64,000 nt of DNA from positions 2,101,001-2,165,000 of the forward strand of contig NZ_CP121445.1 of the NCBI RefSeq assembly GCF_029689925.1, written 5' to 3'. Below the pieces are notes generated by a model, which was not told the DNA's origin, did not search any database, and saw only the letters and a program-made list of their open reading frames with translations. Source of the stretch: Anaerocolumna sp. AGMB13025. Lineage in GTDB: Bacteria; Bacillota; Clostridia; Lachnospirales; Lachnospiraceae. Positions within the stretch are counted from its first letter, which is position 1; each line of letters starts with the position of its first letter. Positions 11,033-20,169 of this stretch are shown here, piece by piece. The position numbers and the translations under genes were made by a program.

Positions 11033-11869
11033 ATGAAAACAGTATTTGCATTATGGAAAAGAGGTTTGAAAGCATTTGTAAGAAACCGGACAGGTCTGAT
11101 ATTTTCCCTTATATTTCCGTTTTTCTTTGTATATGTGTTCGGTGCAATATTCAAAAATGAATTTATAGAAAATCCAATCGCTTACATGCTTTCCGGTGTA
11201 ATTATCTCCACCGTATTTGAAAGCTCCCTTAATTTAGCCTCCACAACGGTGGATGATATGGTAAGTGGTTTTATGAAAGAGGTCTTAGTTTCTCCTGCCA
11301 GAAGGATATCTGTTGCATTGGGACAGTTATTATCAGCAGCCACCGTAGCCACTGTTGAAGGGGTTATGATACTTTTTATCGGACTATTCATCGGCATAAA
11401 ATTTACCAGCCTGGCAACACCTATCTTCATTCTCATTGCTATGATCTGCGTAGGTCTCGTCTTTTCCGGAGTAGGTCTTTTTATGGCAACCATGGTCAGA
11501 AGCGGTCAGACGTTTCAGATCATTAAAACAGCGGTCACCATGCCGTTAACGTTTCTTTCCGGTGCTTACCTGCCAATCGATTTACTCCCCGGATCCCTTA
11601 AAGTGGTAGCTTATATTAACCCCATGACCTATGCTACAGCCTTCTTCCGTATGATTGTTCTGGAGAAAACCGGACTTTCTTCCGCTGAACTGGTTAAAGA
11701 GGGTCTTGCCGTCAATATTAACGGTTTTATTGTTACTCCGTTTATGTCCTTTCTTATTATAGCCGTTATTGGTGTCATATTTTTAACCCTATCCACCAAT
11801 GCGTTTATTAAAACCGATTTTTCCAGAATCAACCGAAGCTCTAATGATGCCAGTGCTTTATGGGGGTAA
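11033..11869 (+). CDS. ABC-2 type exporter permease (DrrB-like)
   Basis: A 278-residue membrane protein with about six hydrophobic segments (for example GLIFSLIFPFFFVYVFGAIF and the terminal FLIIAVIGVIFLTLS). The central ABC-2 signature region around GAYLPIDLLPGSLKVVAYINP is typical of DrrB/NodJ-type permeases. It starts one base after the stop of the ATPase gene, so the two form one operon and one transporter. The C-terminus is followed by short tandem repeats and a large inverted repeat. Confidence 0.9.
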   Translation: MKTVFALWKRGLKAFVRNRTGLIFSLIFPFFFVYVFGAIFKNEFIENPIAYMLSGVIISTVFESSLNLASTTVDDMVSGFMKEVLVSPARRISVALGQLLSAATVATVEGVMILFIGLFIGIKFTSLATPIFILIAMICVGLVFSGVGLFMATMVRSGQTFQIIKTAVTMPLTFLSGAYLPIDLLPGSLKVVAYINPMTYATAFFRMIVLEKTGLSSAELVKEGLAVNINGFIVTPFMSFLIIAVIGVIFLTLSTNAFIKTDFSRINRSSNDASALWG

Positions 11870-11882
11870 TGGAGTTTATTGG

Positions 11883-11924
11883 ATACTTGATACTTGATAC
11901 TTGATACTTGATATTTGATACTTG
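11883..11924. repeat. ATACTTG tandem repeat, six copies
   Basis: Six head-to-tail 7-bp units lie immediately after the ABC permease stop codon; the fifth reads ATATTTG. The last copy runs into the outer arm of the inverted-repeat element that starts at 11921. Confidence 0.95.
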
Positions 11925-12198
11925 ATAAAATCAGCCTTGTATGCTGTGAAGAAAGCATTGATTATGATATCGTTTCTAAGCTTAGTATTCTGAGTCTGAA
12001 TTCACTAATGATTTTTTCATGGGGTAAAGCAAGAGCAAAAAGTCACAAACTCCTCGTTTCACTCGTCAGACAGTGTGCCTTTTTACTCTGAACCCCATGA
12101 AAAAGTCATAAGTGAATTGGCAGACTCAGTATGAAGCGCTTAGAAACGATATCATAATCATGCTTTCTAAGCCAGGTTTTTGTGCTGATTTTATCAAG
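11921..12198. repeat. 278-bp imperfect inverted-repeat element
   Basis: The ends match perfectly: CTTGATAAAATCAGC (11921-11935) against its reverse complement at 12184-12198. Inner blocks also pair: one containing GATTATGATATCGTTTCTAAG near 11958-11980 against 12138-12160, and TTTTTTCATGGGGT near 12012-12025 against ACCCCATGAAAAA near 12092-12104. The loop is about 65 bp. T7 follows the right arm. It carries no gene. It could be a MITE-like element or a giant folded 3' region shared by the converging genes. The rest of the 446-bp gap (11870-12315) shows nothing else. Confidence 0.8.
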
Positions 12199-12315
12199 TT
12201 TTTTTTAGTTTTAAATTGAGAAGGTATAGAAGCTTAGATTGTAATTAATTTCTAAATGTATATCGGTAAGGCTGAATTCTCACAGCCTAAAGTATTTATC
12301 AAACATAGAAATTTA

Positions 12316-13044
12316 TTAACTATGGAGATACCTGACCGCTTTTTGTAGTTCCTCCAGCAGCTCTAAAATATGTTTACCTAATCCCGGGTAAAATTCCAGG
12401 TTATTTATGTATAAAATTCCCCGAGTTATTACTACATTAGACTGGGCAAAATCTTTCCAGGGTAAAAAACCCTTTATTTTCTGATTGGAACAATAGTAAA
12501 TCCCCTTTGAACCGATGGCAAAACCTCTTTTAAAGGAATCTAAAACAGTGGAATCTTTTATAAAATAGATATGTTCCGAAGCAGGAATATCATAATAACT
12601 TGCTGCTTTCGGATAGTTTTTGGTGTCATATTTTTCCAAGTAAACACCACTAATTTCTGCGGTGCCAGGTGTTGTCTTATAATTGGTGCAGATATTCTTT
12701 ATAATGGTGTCTATTGCAAGGTCATGAGTTTCACTTGATAAAGTTAAGTCCTTTAATTGGGCACTCCATTCATCTATGTTACCTGAATCAACCAGATCAA
12801 GAACCCGGTTATAATATTCATTGATTTTCTCAGGCTCGTTTCCTTCAATAATCTGTTCCATACAATCGATAAAGTCATCCATGATTTCATCATCTGCGTT
12901 TTTAACGGTGTTCTTTTTGTGATGAACCAACACAGTTTCTGTATGAAAGGTAGAGTCACAAAAGTCACATTTGCTGATGGGTTTTGTGTCATCAACGGTT
13001 ATAACTCCACCGCAATGGATACATTTTGCTGTAACAAAAGACAT
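12316..13044 (-). CDS. Zinc-ribbon protein of unknown function
   Basis: About 242 residues when started at ATG 13044, which has AAGGAG 7 bp upstream; a longer version starting at 13062 lacks a good site. Cys8/Cys11 (CIHC) and Cys26/Cys29 (CDFC) form an N-terminal zinc ribbon. An acidic helical middle follows. The C-terminal about 100 residues (GFAIGSKGIYYCS, GFLPWKDF, YINNLEFYPG) resemble a bacterial PH-like domain. There is no membrane segment. The function is unknown; its neighbours do not suggest one. Confidence 0.7.
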   Translation of the reverse strand: MSFVTAKCIHCGGVITVDDTKPISKCDFCDSTFHTETVLVHHKKNTVKNADDEIMDDFIDCMEQIIEGNEPEKINEYYNRVLDLVDSGNIDEWSAQLKDLTLSSETHDLAIDTIIKNICTNYKTTPGTAEISGVYLEKYDTKNYPKAASYYDIPASEHIYFIKDSTVLDSFKRGFAIGSKGIYYCSNQKIKGFLPWKDFAQSNVVITRGILYINNLEFYPGLGKHILELLEELQKAVRYLHS

Positions 13045-13293
13045 GTTTATTCTCCTTTTCATCTTTCGTATTTTTGGTAGTTCTTGTGATTTCTATTATT
13101 ATATCATTTTTATGTGGCATACACAATTACGAATAAGGACATGTTTTTATTATAATTACTTGCTAATTACTTGTTCAATATTTATAATGTTAATGAAAAA
13201 TGACCGGTGTTCCATGTGAAATATAGATAAGGGGAAGAAAAGTAAGGGACTATAATTTATACGAGTATGGAATTTTTGGAGGAGACTTATTTT

Positions 13294-14898
13294 ATGATGA
13301 ATGAAGTACAATTAAGGGTCGTAGTAGCAGATGATGAGACAATGCAGCGTAATGTACTAACCGAGATTATCCACAAATTATATCCAGCTTTTGAGGTTAT
13401 TGCCTGCAGTAACGGGAAAGAGGTTTATGATGTTATGATGGAAAAACCGGTGGATATTGTTTTAACCGATATCCGTATGCCGGTCATGGATGGCATGGAA
13501 CTGATTGAAAAGATATATCATGAATATCCGAAAACTAAAATGATATTAATCAGTGCTTATCAGGAATTTGAGTATGCCAAGAATGCTATAAAGTATAAGG
13601 TTATTGAATATCTTATAAAGCCTTTTCGGGTATCAGAGGTCCAAAAAGTTTTAAAAAGAGTTCAAGCAGAAATACAAAAGGAATCCGAAAATGAAAAGAG
13701 TCTAAATAAATACCAGCTTTTAGCAGATGAAGCCCAAAAAGAGGAAGAGCGTAGATTTTTGCAGAATATGATTGAGGGAAATATAGAGGCAGACAAATTA
13801 AAAGAAGAAAAATACAGTTTACTGCAGGAATTTGGTACGGCTGCAATAATCAGATGGAGGGCGGGAGAAACGAAGGCTGTTAAAATACCCAAAGGTTTAA
13901 CAAAAGAGCAGCAAGCTAAATTAATGGAGCATATCTCCTTTTTGTTCCCCAATATGTTTTTGATCCCCCAGCAGAATGATTTTGATAAATCCGTACATAA
14001 GGCAGTTTTATTACTGCCCAGGGAAACCGCTATGGAGGTAGCGCAAAAACTGGAATACTGCTTAAAACAATTGCAGCAGGACAATATTGTTTTCTGGGCA
14101 GGCTTATCTAATACAAAATTGAGTCTGGGCGTGTTAGCAGCGGAAGCCTTGACTCAGGCAGAGGAGATGCTGGCGTTTTATTTTTATGAAACCGGGGGAG
14201 GCATATTTTCCTTTGACAAGATGCATACCATTATGGATATTCCTACAAAATCCACAGCCTTCTTTGAAAATCAGCTCCACCGTGCTATACGCAGTTCTGA
14301 CAGAAAGCAGATGGAAACAGTAATAGACGATATGAAAGCAGCTTTATTGAAGGAAGTCAGATGTTATCCAAATAAAATGAAGCACCGGATTTCCTCCATG
14401 ATTGTATTGCTCTTAAAAGAAATGGAGAATACCATTTTGCAGGAACAGTATGACCAGCTGCTAAACCGGTCTTATCAGATGTATGCGGAATGTGATTCCT
14501 TTGACCAGTTGTTTGAGATTTCAAAACAGTTATTAGGACAGGCAATGGAGGCTACGTTTATAAAATCAAATCAAAACAATGCCATAGATGACTGCATTAC
14601 ATATATTAAAACACATCTAGACAGTGATTTATCACTGCAGAAAGTGGCGGATTATGTACATTTCCATCCGAACTATCTTTCGGGTAAGTTAAAAGAAAAG
14701 ATTGGTCTGCCCTACAGTGTTTTTGTTTTGCAATTAAGGATGGAGTTAGCCACCAGATTATTAATGGATACCAATGATAAGATTCAGGATATTGCTGTCC
14801 GCTGCGGTTTTCATGACAGCAATTATTTTAACCGGATGTTTCGAAGAGAATATAATATATCCCCGGAACAATACAGAAAGGCTAATAAAAAATGGTAA
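13294..14898 (+). CDS. YesN-type response regulator with AraC output domain
   Basis: 534 residues. ATG 13294 is chosen because GGAGGA (13278-13283) lies 10 bp before it; an ATG at 13267 precedes that ribosome site. Receiver domain residues 1-125: acidic pocket D13/D14, phospho-acceptor D59 in LTDIRMPVMDG, and the conserved Lys in LIKPF. A long linker (about 130-430) contains coiled segments. The AraC-type double helix-turn-helix at about 435-530 ends with P-x-QYRKANK. It overlaps the partner kinase gene by 7 bp. It probably activates the sugar-uptake operon downstream in response to extracellular oligosaccharide. Confidence 0.9.
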   Translation: MMNEVQLRVVVADDETMQRNVLTEIIHKLYPAFEVIACSNGKEVYDVMMEKPVDIVLTDIRMPVMDGMELIEKIYHEYPKTKMILISAYQEFEYAKNAIKYKVIEYLIKPFRVSEVQKVLKRVQAEIQKESENEKSLNKYQLLADEAQKEEERRFLQNMIEGNIEADKLKEEKYSLLQEFGTAAIIRWRAGETKAVKIPKGLTKEQQAKLMEHISFLFPNMFLIPQQNDFDKSVHKAVLLLPRETAMEVAQKLEYCLKQLQQDNIVFWAGLSNTKLSLGVLAAEALTQAEEMLAFYFYETGGGIFSFDKMHTIMDIPTKSTAFFENQLHRAIRSSDRKQMETVIDDMKAALLKEVRCYPNKMKHRISSMIVLLLKEMENTILQEQYDQLLNRSYQMYAECDSFDQLFEISKQLLGQAMEATFIKSNQNNAIDDCITYIKTHLDSDLSLQKVADYVHFHPNYLSGKLKEKIGLPYSVFVLQLRMELATRLLMDTNDKIQDIAVRCGFHDSNYFNRMFRREYNISPEQYRKANKKW

Positions 14899-16712
14899 AA
14901 AAGCTTATAGAGCGGATACTGTATATGAGCCTGCGGACGAAACTGGGCTTTATTTTGATGTTATTTGCGATGATACCTTCTTATGTCATATACAGGCAGG
15001 TAATGAAAACCTATGAGGAGGATATGGTAAAAGTGGCCTCCCAGAATGTACAGTCTATTGTAAAGACCAATAATAATCTGATTGATACAACCTTAAACCG
15101 TATTGAGGAAGTTTCATATCTGCTTTTGAATAATGAAGACTGTTATGACTGCTTTTCTAATATGGACAAGTTTTCCGTCAGTGATTTCTTAAAAGAAGAA
15201 CGGGTTATTTCAGATGTGCTGGGAAAGCAGTTCGCAGCAAACAATAAGATATATGCCAAATACTTATACACTTCAAAATGGATTTTTGAAGCGAACAAAA
15301 CCTCCATGAAAGCAACCATCAACGAAGTTAAAAACTTTAAGCTGGATGTAAAAGCTGCAAAAGCCGGAGGACAGGCTTACTGGATAACCGGCTATGATTA
15401 TGGTAAGTGGTTTCAGAAGGAATACTTAGGAAAAAAAGAGAATTATGAATACCGGTATCCCATAACGATGGTCAGACAGATGAATTTTCAGTACTTGCAA
15501 AATGGTAAACTGTATGCAATGAAAAGCAATCAGGAAAAGCCTATTCTGGTTGTACATGTACTGGAAAGCACTCTGGCCTCCCTCTATGAATCCAGTGTAA
15601 ATTATAAAGGGAGTATTTATGGGGTGGTCAATGAAGAAGGTAAAATTATCTCTTCGGATAATACGATATTTCCCATCAGCGAACCTGCTCCTTCGGAGAT
15701 TATCAAATTAAAACCGGATTCCGGATATACCTCCTATTACATCAATAATATTAAATATTTATTGTGTTATGATACCATGAAGGAACGAAATTGGTTTTCT
15801 TTTTGTCTAATCCCAATGTCGGAAGTGATTCAGACTACAAAAGCACAGATGAAGAGTTCCCAGATGTGGCTGACTATAATTTTGCTGGTTTTTGCAGTTA
15901 TTATCGCAGCGCTTTTGTCTTTAACCATCAGTAAGCCGATTGAGATACTTACTAAGGCTGCGAAGCGGGTTGCAACCGGGGACTTTAGCGCAGATACCCC
16001 CGTTCCCAGGGGAAAAGATTTTAAGATTCTTACACAGAGCTTTAATCATATGGAAACGGAAATTACCAGGCTAATTGATGAAAACTATAAAATCTCTATA
16101 AGGGAGAAAGATACCCAGATCATGGCTTTGACTATGCAGATCAACCCCCATTTTTTATACAACACCTTAAATACCATCAATATGATGGCCATAATGAATG
16201 AGGATTATGAAACTTCAGATATCATTGTCAGCTTATCGGAAATGCTTCACTATTCCTTTAAAAATACCTATGATAAAATACCTCTTTCCGATGAAATCCA
16301 ATGGACAATCAACTATGTTAATATCATGTCAAGACGTTTCTTAGGAGTATTTGAAACAAAATTAGAAATTCCAGAGGAATTAATGCTTTACAAAGTTCCT
16401 AAGTTCTTCCTCCAGCCTATTGTTGAAAATGCCATACTCCATGGCTTTGAAGGTATGACAGGCGGAGGAATCCTCTGCCTTCGGGCTGAAAAACAAGATG
16501 CCACAATTATTTTTACAGTTTCTGATAACGGGAAAGGAATGACCGGTGCAGACTTTGAAGCAACAGCAGTAAAAGGTCAGGAGAGCGGAATCGGTTTAAC
16601 GAATGTGAAACGCCGGTTATCTCTTATTTATGGAGAAAATTATTCCGTTGATATAAAGTCAGAACCCGGAAGAGGTACGGTTTTTAGAGTGATAATACCC
16701 TGCCAGGTCTGA
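14892..16712 (+). CDS. YesM-type sensor histidine kinase
   Basis: 606 residues. Membrane segment 1 is near residues 15-35 and segment 2 near 325-347, flanking an extracellular sensor of the Cache type. HAMP follows (about 348-400). Then comes the His_kinase domain with His420 in QINPHFLYNTLNTI, and an ATPase domain with VENAILHGFEG, DNGKGM and GIGLTNVKRRL. It would phosphorylate the response regulator encoded just before it. ATG 14892 is used; ATG 14925 is also in frame but lacks a ribosome site. The stop is followed by a small palindrome and then a lipoprotein gene, which is the classical arrangement for carbohydrate-sensing systems. Confidence 0.9.
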   Translation: MVKKLIERILYMSLRTKLGFILMLFAMIPSYVIYRQVMKTYEEDMVKVASQNVQSIVKTNNNLIDTTLNRIEEVSYLLLNNEDCYDCFSNMDKFSVSDFLKEERVISDVLGKQFAANNKIYAKYLYTSKWIFEANKTSMKATINEVKNFKLDVKAAKAGGQAYWITGYDYGKWFQKEYLGKKENYEYRYPITMVRQMNFQYLQNGKLYAMKSNQEKPILVVHVLESTLASLYESSVNYKGSIYGVVNEEGKIISSDNTIFPISEPAPSEIIKLKPDSGYTSYYINNIKYLLCYDTMKERNWFSFCLIPMSEVIQTTKAQMKSSQMWLTIILLVFAVIIAALLSLTISKPIEILTKAAKRVATGDFSADTPVPRGKDFKILTQSFNHMETEITRLIDENYKISIREKDTQIMALTMQINPHFLYNTLNTINMMAIMNEDYETSDIIVSLSEMLHYSFKNTYDKIPLSDEIQWTINYVNIMSRRFLGVFETKLEIPEELMLYKVPKFFLQPIVENAILHGFEGMTGGGILCLRAEKQDATIIFTVSDNGKGMTGADFEATAVKGQESGIGLTNVKRRLSLIYGENYSVDIKSEPGRGTVFRVIIPCQV

Positions 16713-16742
16713 TGGAACGAAAACAACTTTGATTTGTACTAT

Positions 16743-16762
16743 TATATGAGAATCCTCATATA
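16743..16762. promoter_or_regulatory. Palindrome upstream of the sugar-binding lipoprotein gene
   Basis: TATATGAG (16743-16750) and CTCATATA (16755-16762) form a perfect 8-bp inverted repeat with a 4-nt spacer. It has no T-tract, so an operator or a weak hairpin is more likely than a terminator. Binding by the upstream response regulator is possible but not shown. Confidence 0.35.
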
Positions 16763-16849
16763 GAAGACAAAAAGACCTTATGCTAAACTTTGATTGTTAG
16801 GTTAATAAGACGTCTGTTAGCTTGATATGAATACTGAAAGGAGTAATTT

Positions 16850-18250
16850 ATGAAATTAAAACGACTTGTAAGTGTAGTATTGGTATTAATTATGGTTCTT
16901 AGTGTTACAGCCTGCCAAGGAAAAACGGAGGATACAGGCAGCAAGAATAACAGCGCTTCTAAGACAGGCAGTGAAGCTGGGGGAGAAAAAGATGAGGTTA
17001 TTGAAATACGCTTTACCGAATGGGATGGCGGAGATACATTGGCAGTTTATGAACAAATTGCGGATGAATTCAATAAATCACAGTCAAAAATCCATGTAAC
17101 CGTTATGAACATCCCGGATGAATATGATACCAAAATAACAACGATGGTTGCCGGAAATGATGCACCGGAAATCTGTGAAATGGAAGCCGGAACCTTGATG
17201 TTTCCCTATGCAGAAGATGGTATTATACGAAATATGCAGGATTTTATAGATAAAGATCCGAATTTTGATAAGAACTGTATGCTGGACCAGTTTAAATATA
17301 TGCTAAACAGTGATTATATGGCGGGATATGCCTCTGGTTCGGAAAATATAACAATGTTTTATAACCCGGCTTTATTTAAGCAGTATGGAGTAGAAGAGCC
17401 GCCAGCCAGCTATAAAGATGCGTGGGATTGGGATACCTTTGTAAATGTCGCACAAAGGTTAACAATTGATAAGAATGGGAAAAATGCCCTTGACCCGAAT
17501 TTTGACCCGGAAAACATTAAAACTTACGGTGTAACAATCAGTAAGTGGTGGGCTGGCTATATGCCGTTCCTATATTCAGAAGGCGGAGATTATCTGAATG
17601 CAGAGGGTACCGAAATCGGATATGCCTCTGAACAAGGAATTGATGTCCTGCAGAAATTAGCAGACTTGACCTACGTGTATCATGTTGCACCAACACCAAC
17701 CGCCAGTGAAACTATGCCGGGACTTTCCGAAGCACTTTCTACCAATAAAGTAGCGATGACTTTTGACGGTCAATGGACAAATGCAACGCTGATGGCAGAC
17801 GGGGTAGCCTACAATGTAGCCGCACTTCCAAAGATGGGTGATCAGGCTAAAACTACGATGACTTATAGCGGTATCAGTATTTTGAATACGGATAAAGCAG
17901 ATGCAGCCTGGGAATTTGAAAAATTCTTACTTTCTAAGGGCTCATGCGATCCATTATATAAATCAGGTTTATGGCTGCCAACTACTGCGGATGAATATAC
18001 CGATGAATACATAAAATCTTTTATAACAGATAAGCATCCAAAAAACTATTACGAATCAATTGTTGTTCCTATGATGGATGGTACCGCACAAAGACCGGTT
18101 GTAGCGACCGTGAAGAATTTTAACAAAATAAACGATATTATAAGTCCTGCCCTTGATGAATTATGGGCCGGAGAAATGAATGCCAGAGATGCAATTGCCG
18201 CTGTGAAAGACCAGGCAAATGCGGAAGTTAAGGGTTATCTGGGAAAATAA
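16850..18250 (+). CDS. ABC sugar transporter substrate-binding lipoprotein (family 1)
   Basis: 466 residues with a lipoprotein signal: basic start, hydrophobic core, and lipobox SVTAC with Cys22 as the lipidated residue. A Ser/Gly/Lys-rich linker follows, then the bilobal family 1 solute-binding fold (IRFTEWDGGD, NDAPEICEM, ENITMFYNPALF, VAMTFDGQWT). It would bind an oligosaccharide outside the membrane and deliver it to the two permeases downstream. AAAGGAG precedes ATG 16850. Because the operon ends with a GH127 enzyme, an arabinose-containing ligand is plausible. A hairpin separates it from the permease genes, which would favour higher expression of this component. Confidence 0.9.
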   Translation: MKLKRLVSVVLVLIMVLSVTACQGKTEDTGSKNNSASKTGSEAGGEKDEVIEIRFTEWDGGDTLAVYEQIADEFNKSQSKIHVTVMNIPDEYDTKITTMVAGNDAPEICEMEAGTLMFPYAEDGIIRNMQDFIDKDPNFDKNCMLDQFKYMLNSDYMAGYASGSENITMFYNPALFKQYGVEEPPASYKDAWDWDTFVNVAQRLTIDKNGKNALDPNFDPENIKTYGVTISKWWAGYMPFLYSEGGDYLNAEGTEIGYASEQGIDVLQKLADLTYVYHVAPTPTASETMPGLSEALSTNKVAMTFDGQWTNATLMADGVAYNVAALPKMGDQAKTTMTYSGISILNTDKADAAWEFEKFLLSKGSCDPLYKSGLWLPTTADEYTDEYIKSFITDKHPKNYYESIVVPMMDGTAQRPVVATVKNFNKINDIISPALDELWAGEMNARDAIAAVKDQANAEVKGYLGK

Positions 18251-18288
18251 TTGCTTCATTCCGGATAAAGAATAATCTAATATTGGGG

Positions 18289-18312
18289 AGGCTGCCGCCG
18301 CGGCAGCCTTTT
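18289..18312 (+). terminator. Intra-operon terminator/attenuator hairpin
   Basis: AGGCTGCCG (18289-18297) pairs perfectly with CGGCAGCCT (18301-18309) with a 3-nt loop and is followed by TTTT. It lies between the binding-protein gene and the first permease gene and would reduce read-through, a common device to make more binding protein than permease. Confidence 0.8.
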
Positions 18313-18342
18313 CCATAAAGCAAGAAGGAGGATATTGGTAAA

Positions 18343-19254
18343 TTGGACAAAGAAAAAAGACTCATAAATGCAAAAACGAAATCCAATATCATAGGCTGGG
18401 CTTTTGCATTTCCGGCAATTTTAGGATTTTTATTATTGAATCTGGTACCAATGCTGCTCAGTGGTTATTATAGCTTTTGTGACTATAATATAATCAGTAA
18501 ACCGGTTTGGTCAGGTTTCAATAACTATATATCGCTTTTTGACGGCAAAGACGCTACTTTTTGGCTGTCGGTGAAAGCAACCTTATTATATGCTATTATG
18601 GCTGTTCCAGCTAATTTAATTTTTGCTCTTGCGATAGCATTATTACTCAATCGTGACATGGTGGGAAGGGCTTTCTTCCGTTCCTTGTTTTACCTGCCCT
18701 GTATATTACCTGCTGTGGCATCAAGTTTTGTATGGATTTTACTGATGAATCCGGATTTTGGATTTTTTAATATAGTACTGAATTTTCTGCATTTACCGGA
18801 GAGCAAATTTTTCTGGGATAAGGGGAGTGTTCTTCCCTCCATCGTTTTTATGGGGATATGGGGAACCGGTTCTACTCAGGTTATATTTTTAGCAGGTCTT
18901 CAGAATATTCCAAGGGTATATTATGAAGCGCTGGAAATTGACGGTGGTAATGCATGGCATAAGTTCTTTCGGGTAACGCTTCCTATGTTATCTTCTACTT
19001 TGTTTTTTAACCTGGTAATGGGTATCATCGGGGCTTTACAGGTATTTGGAGCAGCTTATATCATTACGGAAGGAGGTCCTAATAATTCCTCCCTCTTTTA
19101 TGTCTTTAATTTATGGCGCCAGGCTTTTAAATATATGGATATGGGAAAGGCCTCCGCAATGGCATGGATCTTGTTTGTGGTGGTATTATTGGCGACCATG
19201 GTTATCTTTAAGACCTCAAATAAATGGGTATATAACGAAGGAGGAGTTGAATAA
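18343..19254 (+). CDS. ABC sugar transporter permease (MalF/UgpA-like)
   Basis: 303 residues starting at TTG 18343, with AAGGAGG about 11 bp upstream and no better start nearby. There are about six membrane segments, the first at GWAFAFPAILGFLLLNLVPM. The cytoplasmic EAA loop is YEALEIDGGNAWHKFFRVTLP, which contacts a shared ATPase. No ATPase gene is present in this operon, as is usual for this CUT1 group, which uses a common MsmX-like ATPase encoded elsewhere. The stop overlaps the start of the partner permease. Confidence 0.9.
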   Translation: MDKEKRLINAKTKSNIIGWAFAFPAILGFLLLNLVPMLLSGYYSFCDYNIISKPVWSGFNNYISLFDGKDATFWLSVKATLLYAIMAVPANLIFALAIALLLNRDMVGRAFFRSLFYLPCILPAVASSFVWILLMNPDFGFFNIVLNFLHLPESKFFWDKGSVLPSIVFMGIWGTGSTQVIFLAGLQNIPRVYYEALEIDGGNAWHKFFRVTLPMLSSTLFFNLVMGIIGALQVFGAAYIITEGGPNNSSLFYVFNLWRQAFKYMDMGKASAMAWILFVVVLLATMVIFKTSNKWVYNEGGVE

Positions 19255-20102
19255 TGGTTATAAAGAAATCTGCTCCTTATTACATTAAGAGAATCTTTTT
19301 TTATCTGCTGATTGGTATACTGGCATTTGTCTGTGTCATTCCGCTTTATTGGATGGTAAGGTCTTCCTTTATGAAGAATACGGATATTTATGTTATGGAT
19401 CCCTTTGTGTTCTGGCCAAAGAAAATGCTTTGGAGTAATTATGTTGATGCCTGGAAATCCGCACTTTTTACCCGATATGCTATAAATACTATCGTAATAG
19501 CAGTTTTAAATATTTTTGGTACCCTGTTGACTGCGTCTATGGCCGCTTACGCATTTTCAAGAATAAAGTGGAAGGGCAGAGGGTTCTGCTTTGCAATGAT
19601 TTTAACCACTATGATGTTGCCAGGTGCCGTAACGATTGTACCCCAGTTTTTAATCTGGAGAAATATACATATGGTGGATACCTATGTGCCGTTGATAGTA
19701 CCAGCCTTTTTAGGCGGCGGTGCTTTTAATATATTCTTGTTAAGACAATTCTTTTTAGCGATTCCCAATGATTTGGATGAAGCGGCTGAGATCGATGGAG
19801 CAGGAAAACTCCGTATTTTTCTTCAGGTTATTCTTCCTTTGTCAAAGTCAGCGATGATTGTAGTGGCTTTATTTACGTTCCTTGGAAACTGGAATGATTT
19901 CTTTGGACCGATTATCTATCTTAATACCAAGGAAAAGTTTACTCTGGCCGTAGGACTTTTGCAATTCCACGGAGATTATGCAACAAAATGGAATCTGTTA
20001 ATGGCAGCCTCCACCATAGTAGTAACACCTTGTATCCTGATCTATCTCATTGGACAAAGATATTTAATTGAAGGAATCTCATTGACAGGAATGAAAGCTT
20101 AA
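19254..20102 (+). CDS. ABC sugar transporter permease (MalG/UgpE-like)
   Basis: 282 residues, ATG 19254 overlapping the previous stop (TAATG), so translation is coupled. Six membrane segments; the first is FFYLLIGILAFVCVIPLYWM. The EAA loop is DEAAEIDGAGKLRIFLQVILP. It pairs with the upstream permease to form the membrane channel of the uptake system. Confidence 0.9.
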   Translation: MVIKKSAPYYIKRIFFYLLIGILAFVCVIPLYWMVRSSFMKNTDIYVMDPFVFWPKKMLWSNYVDAWKSALFTRYAINTIVIAVLNIFGTLLTASMAAYAFSRIKWKGRGFCFAMILTTMMLPGAVTIVPQFLIWRNIHMVDTYVPLIVPAFLGGGAFNIFLLRQFFLAIPNDLDEAAEIDGAGKLRIFLQVILPLSKSAMIVVALFTFLGNWNDFFGPIIYLNTKEKFTLAVGLLQFHGDYATKWNLLMAASTIVVTPCILIYLIGQRYLIEGISLTGMKA

Positions 20103-20169
20103 GCTTAATATAAATTAGACAAGGATTTTGACAACAGTAATTCATTTAATTGGCAGCAGGAGGTTAATA

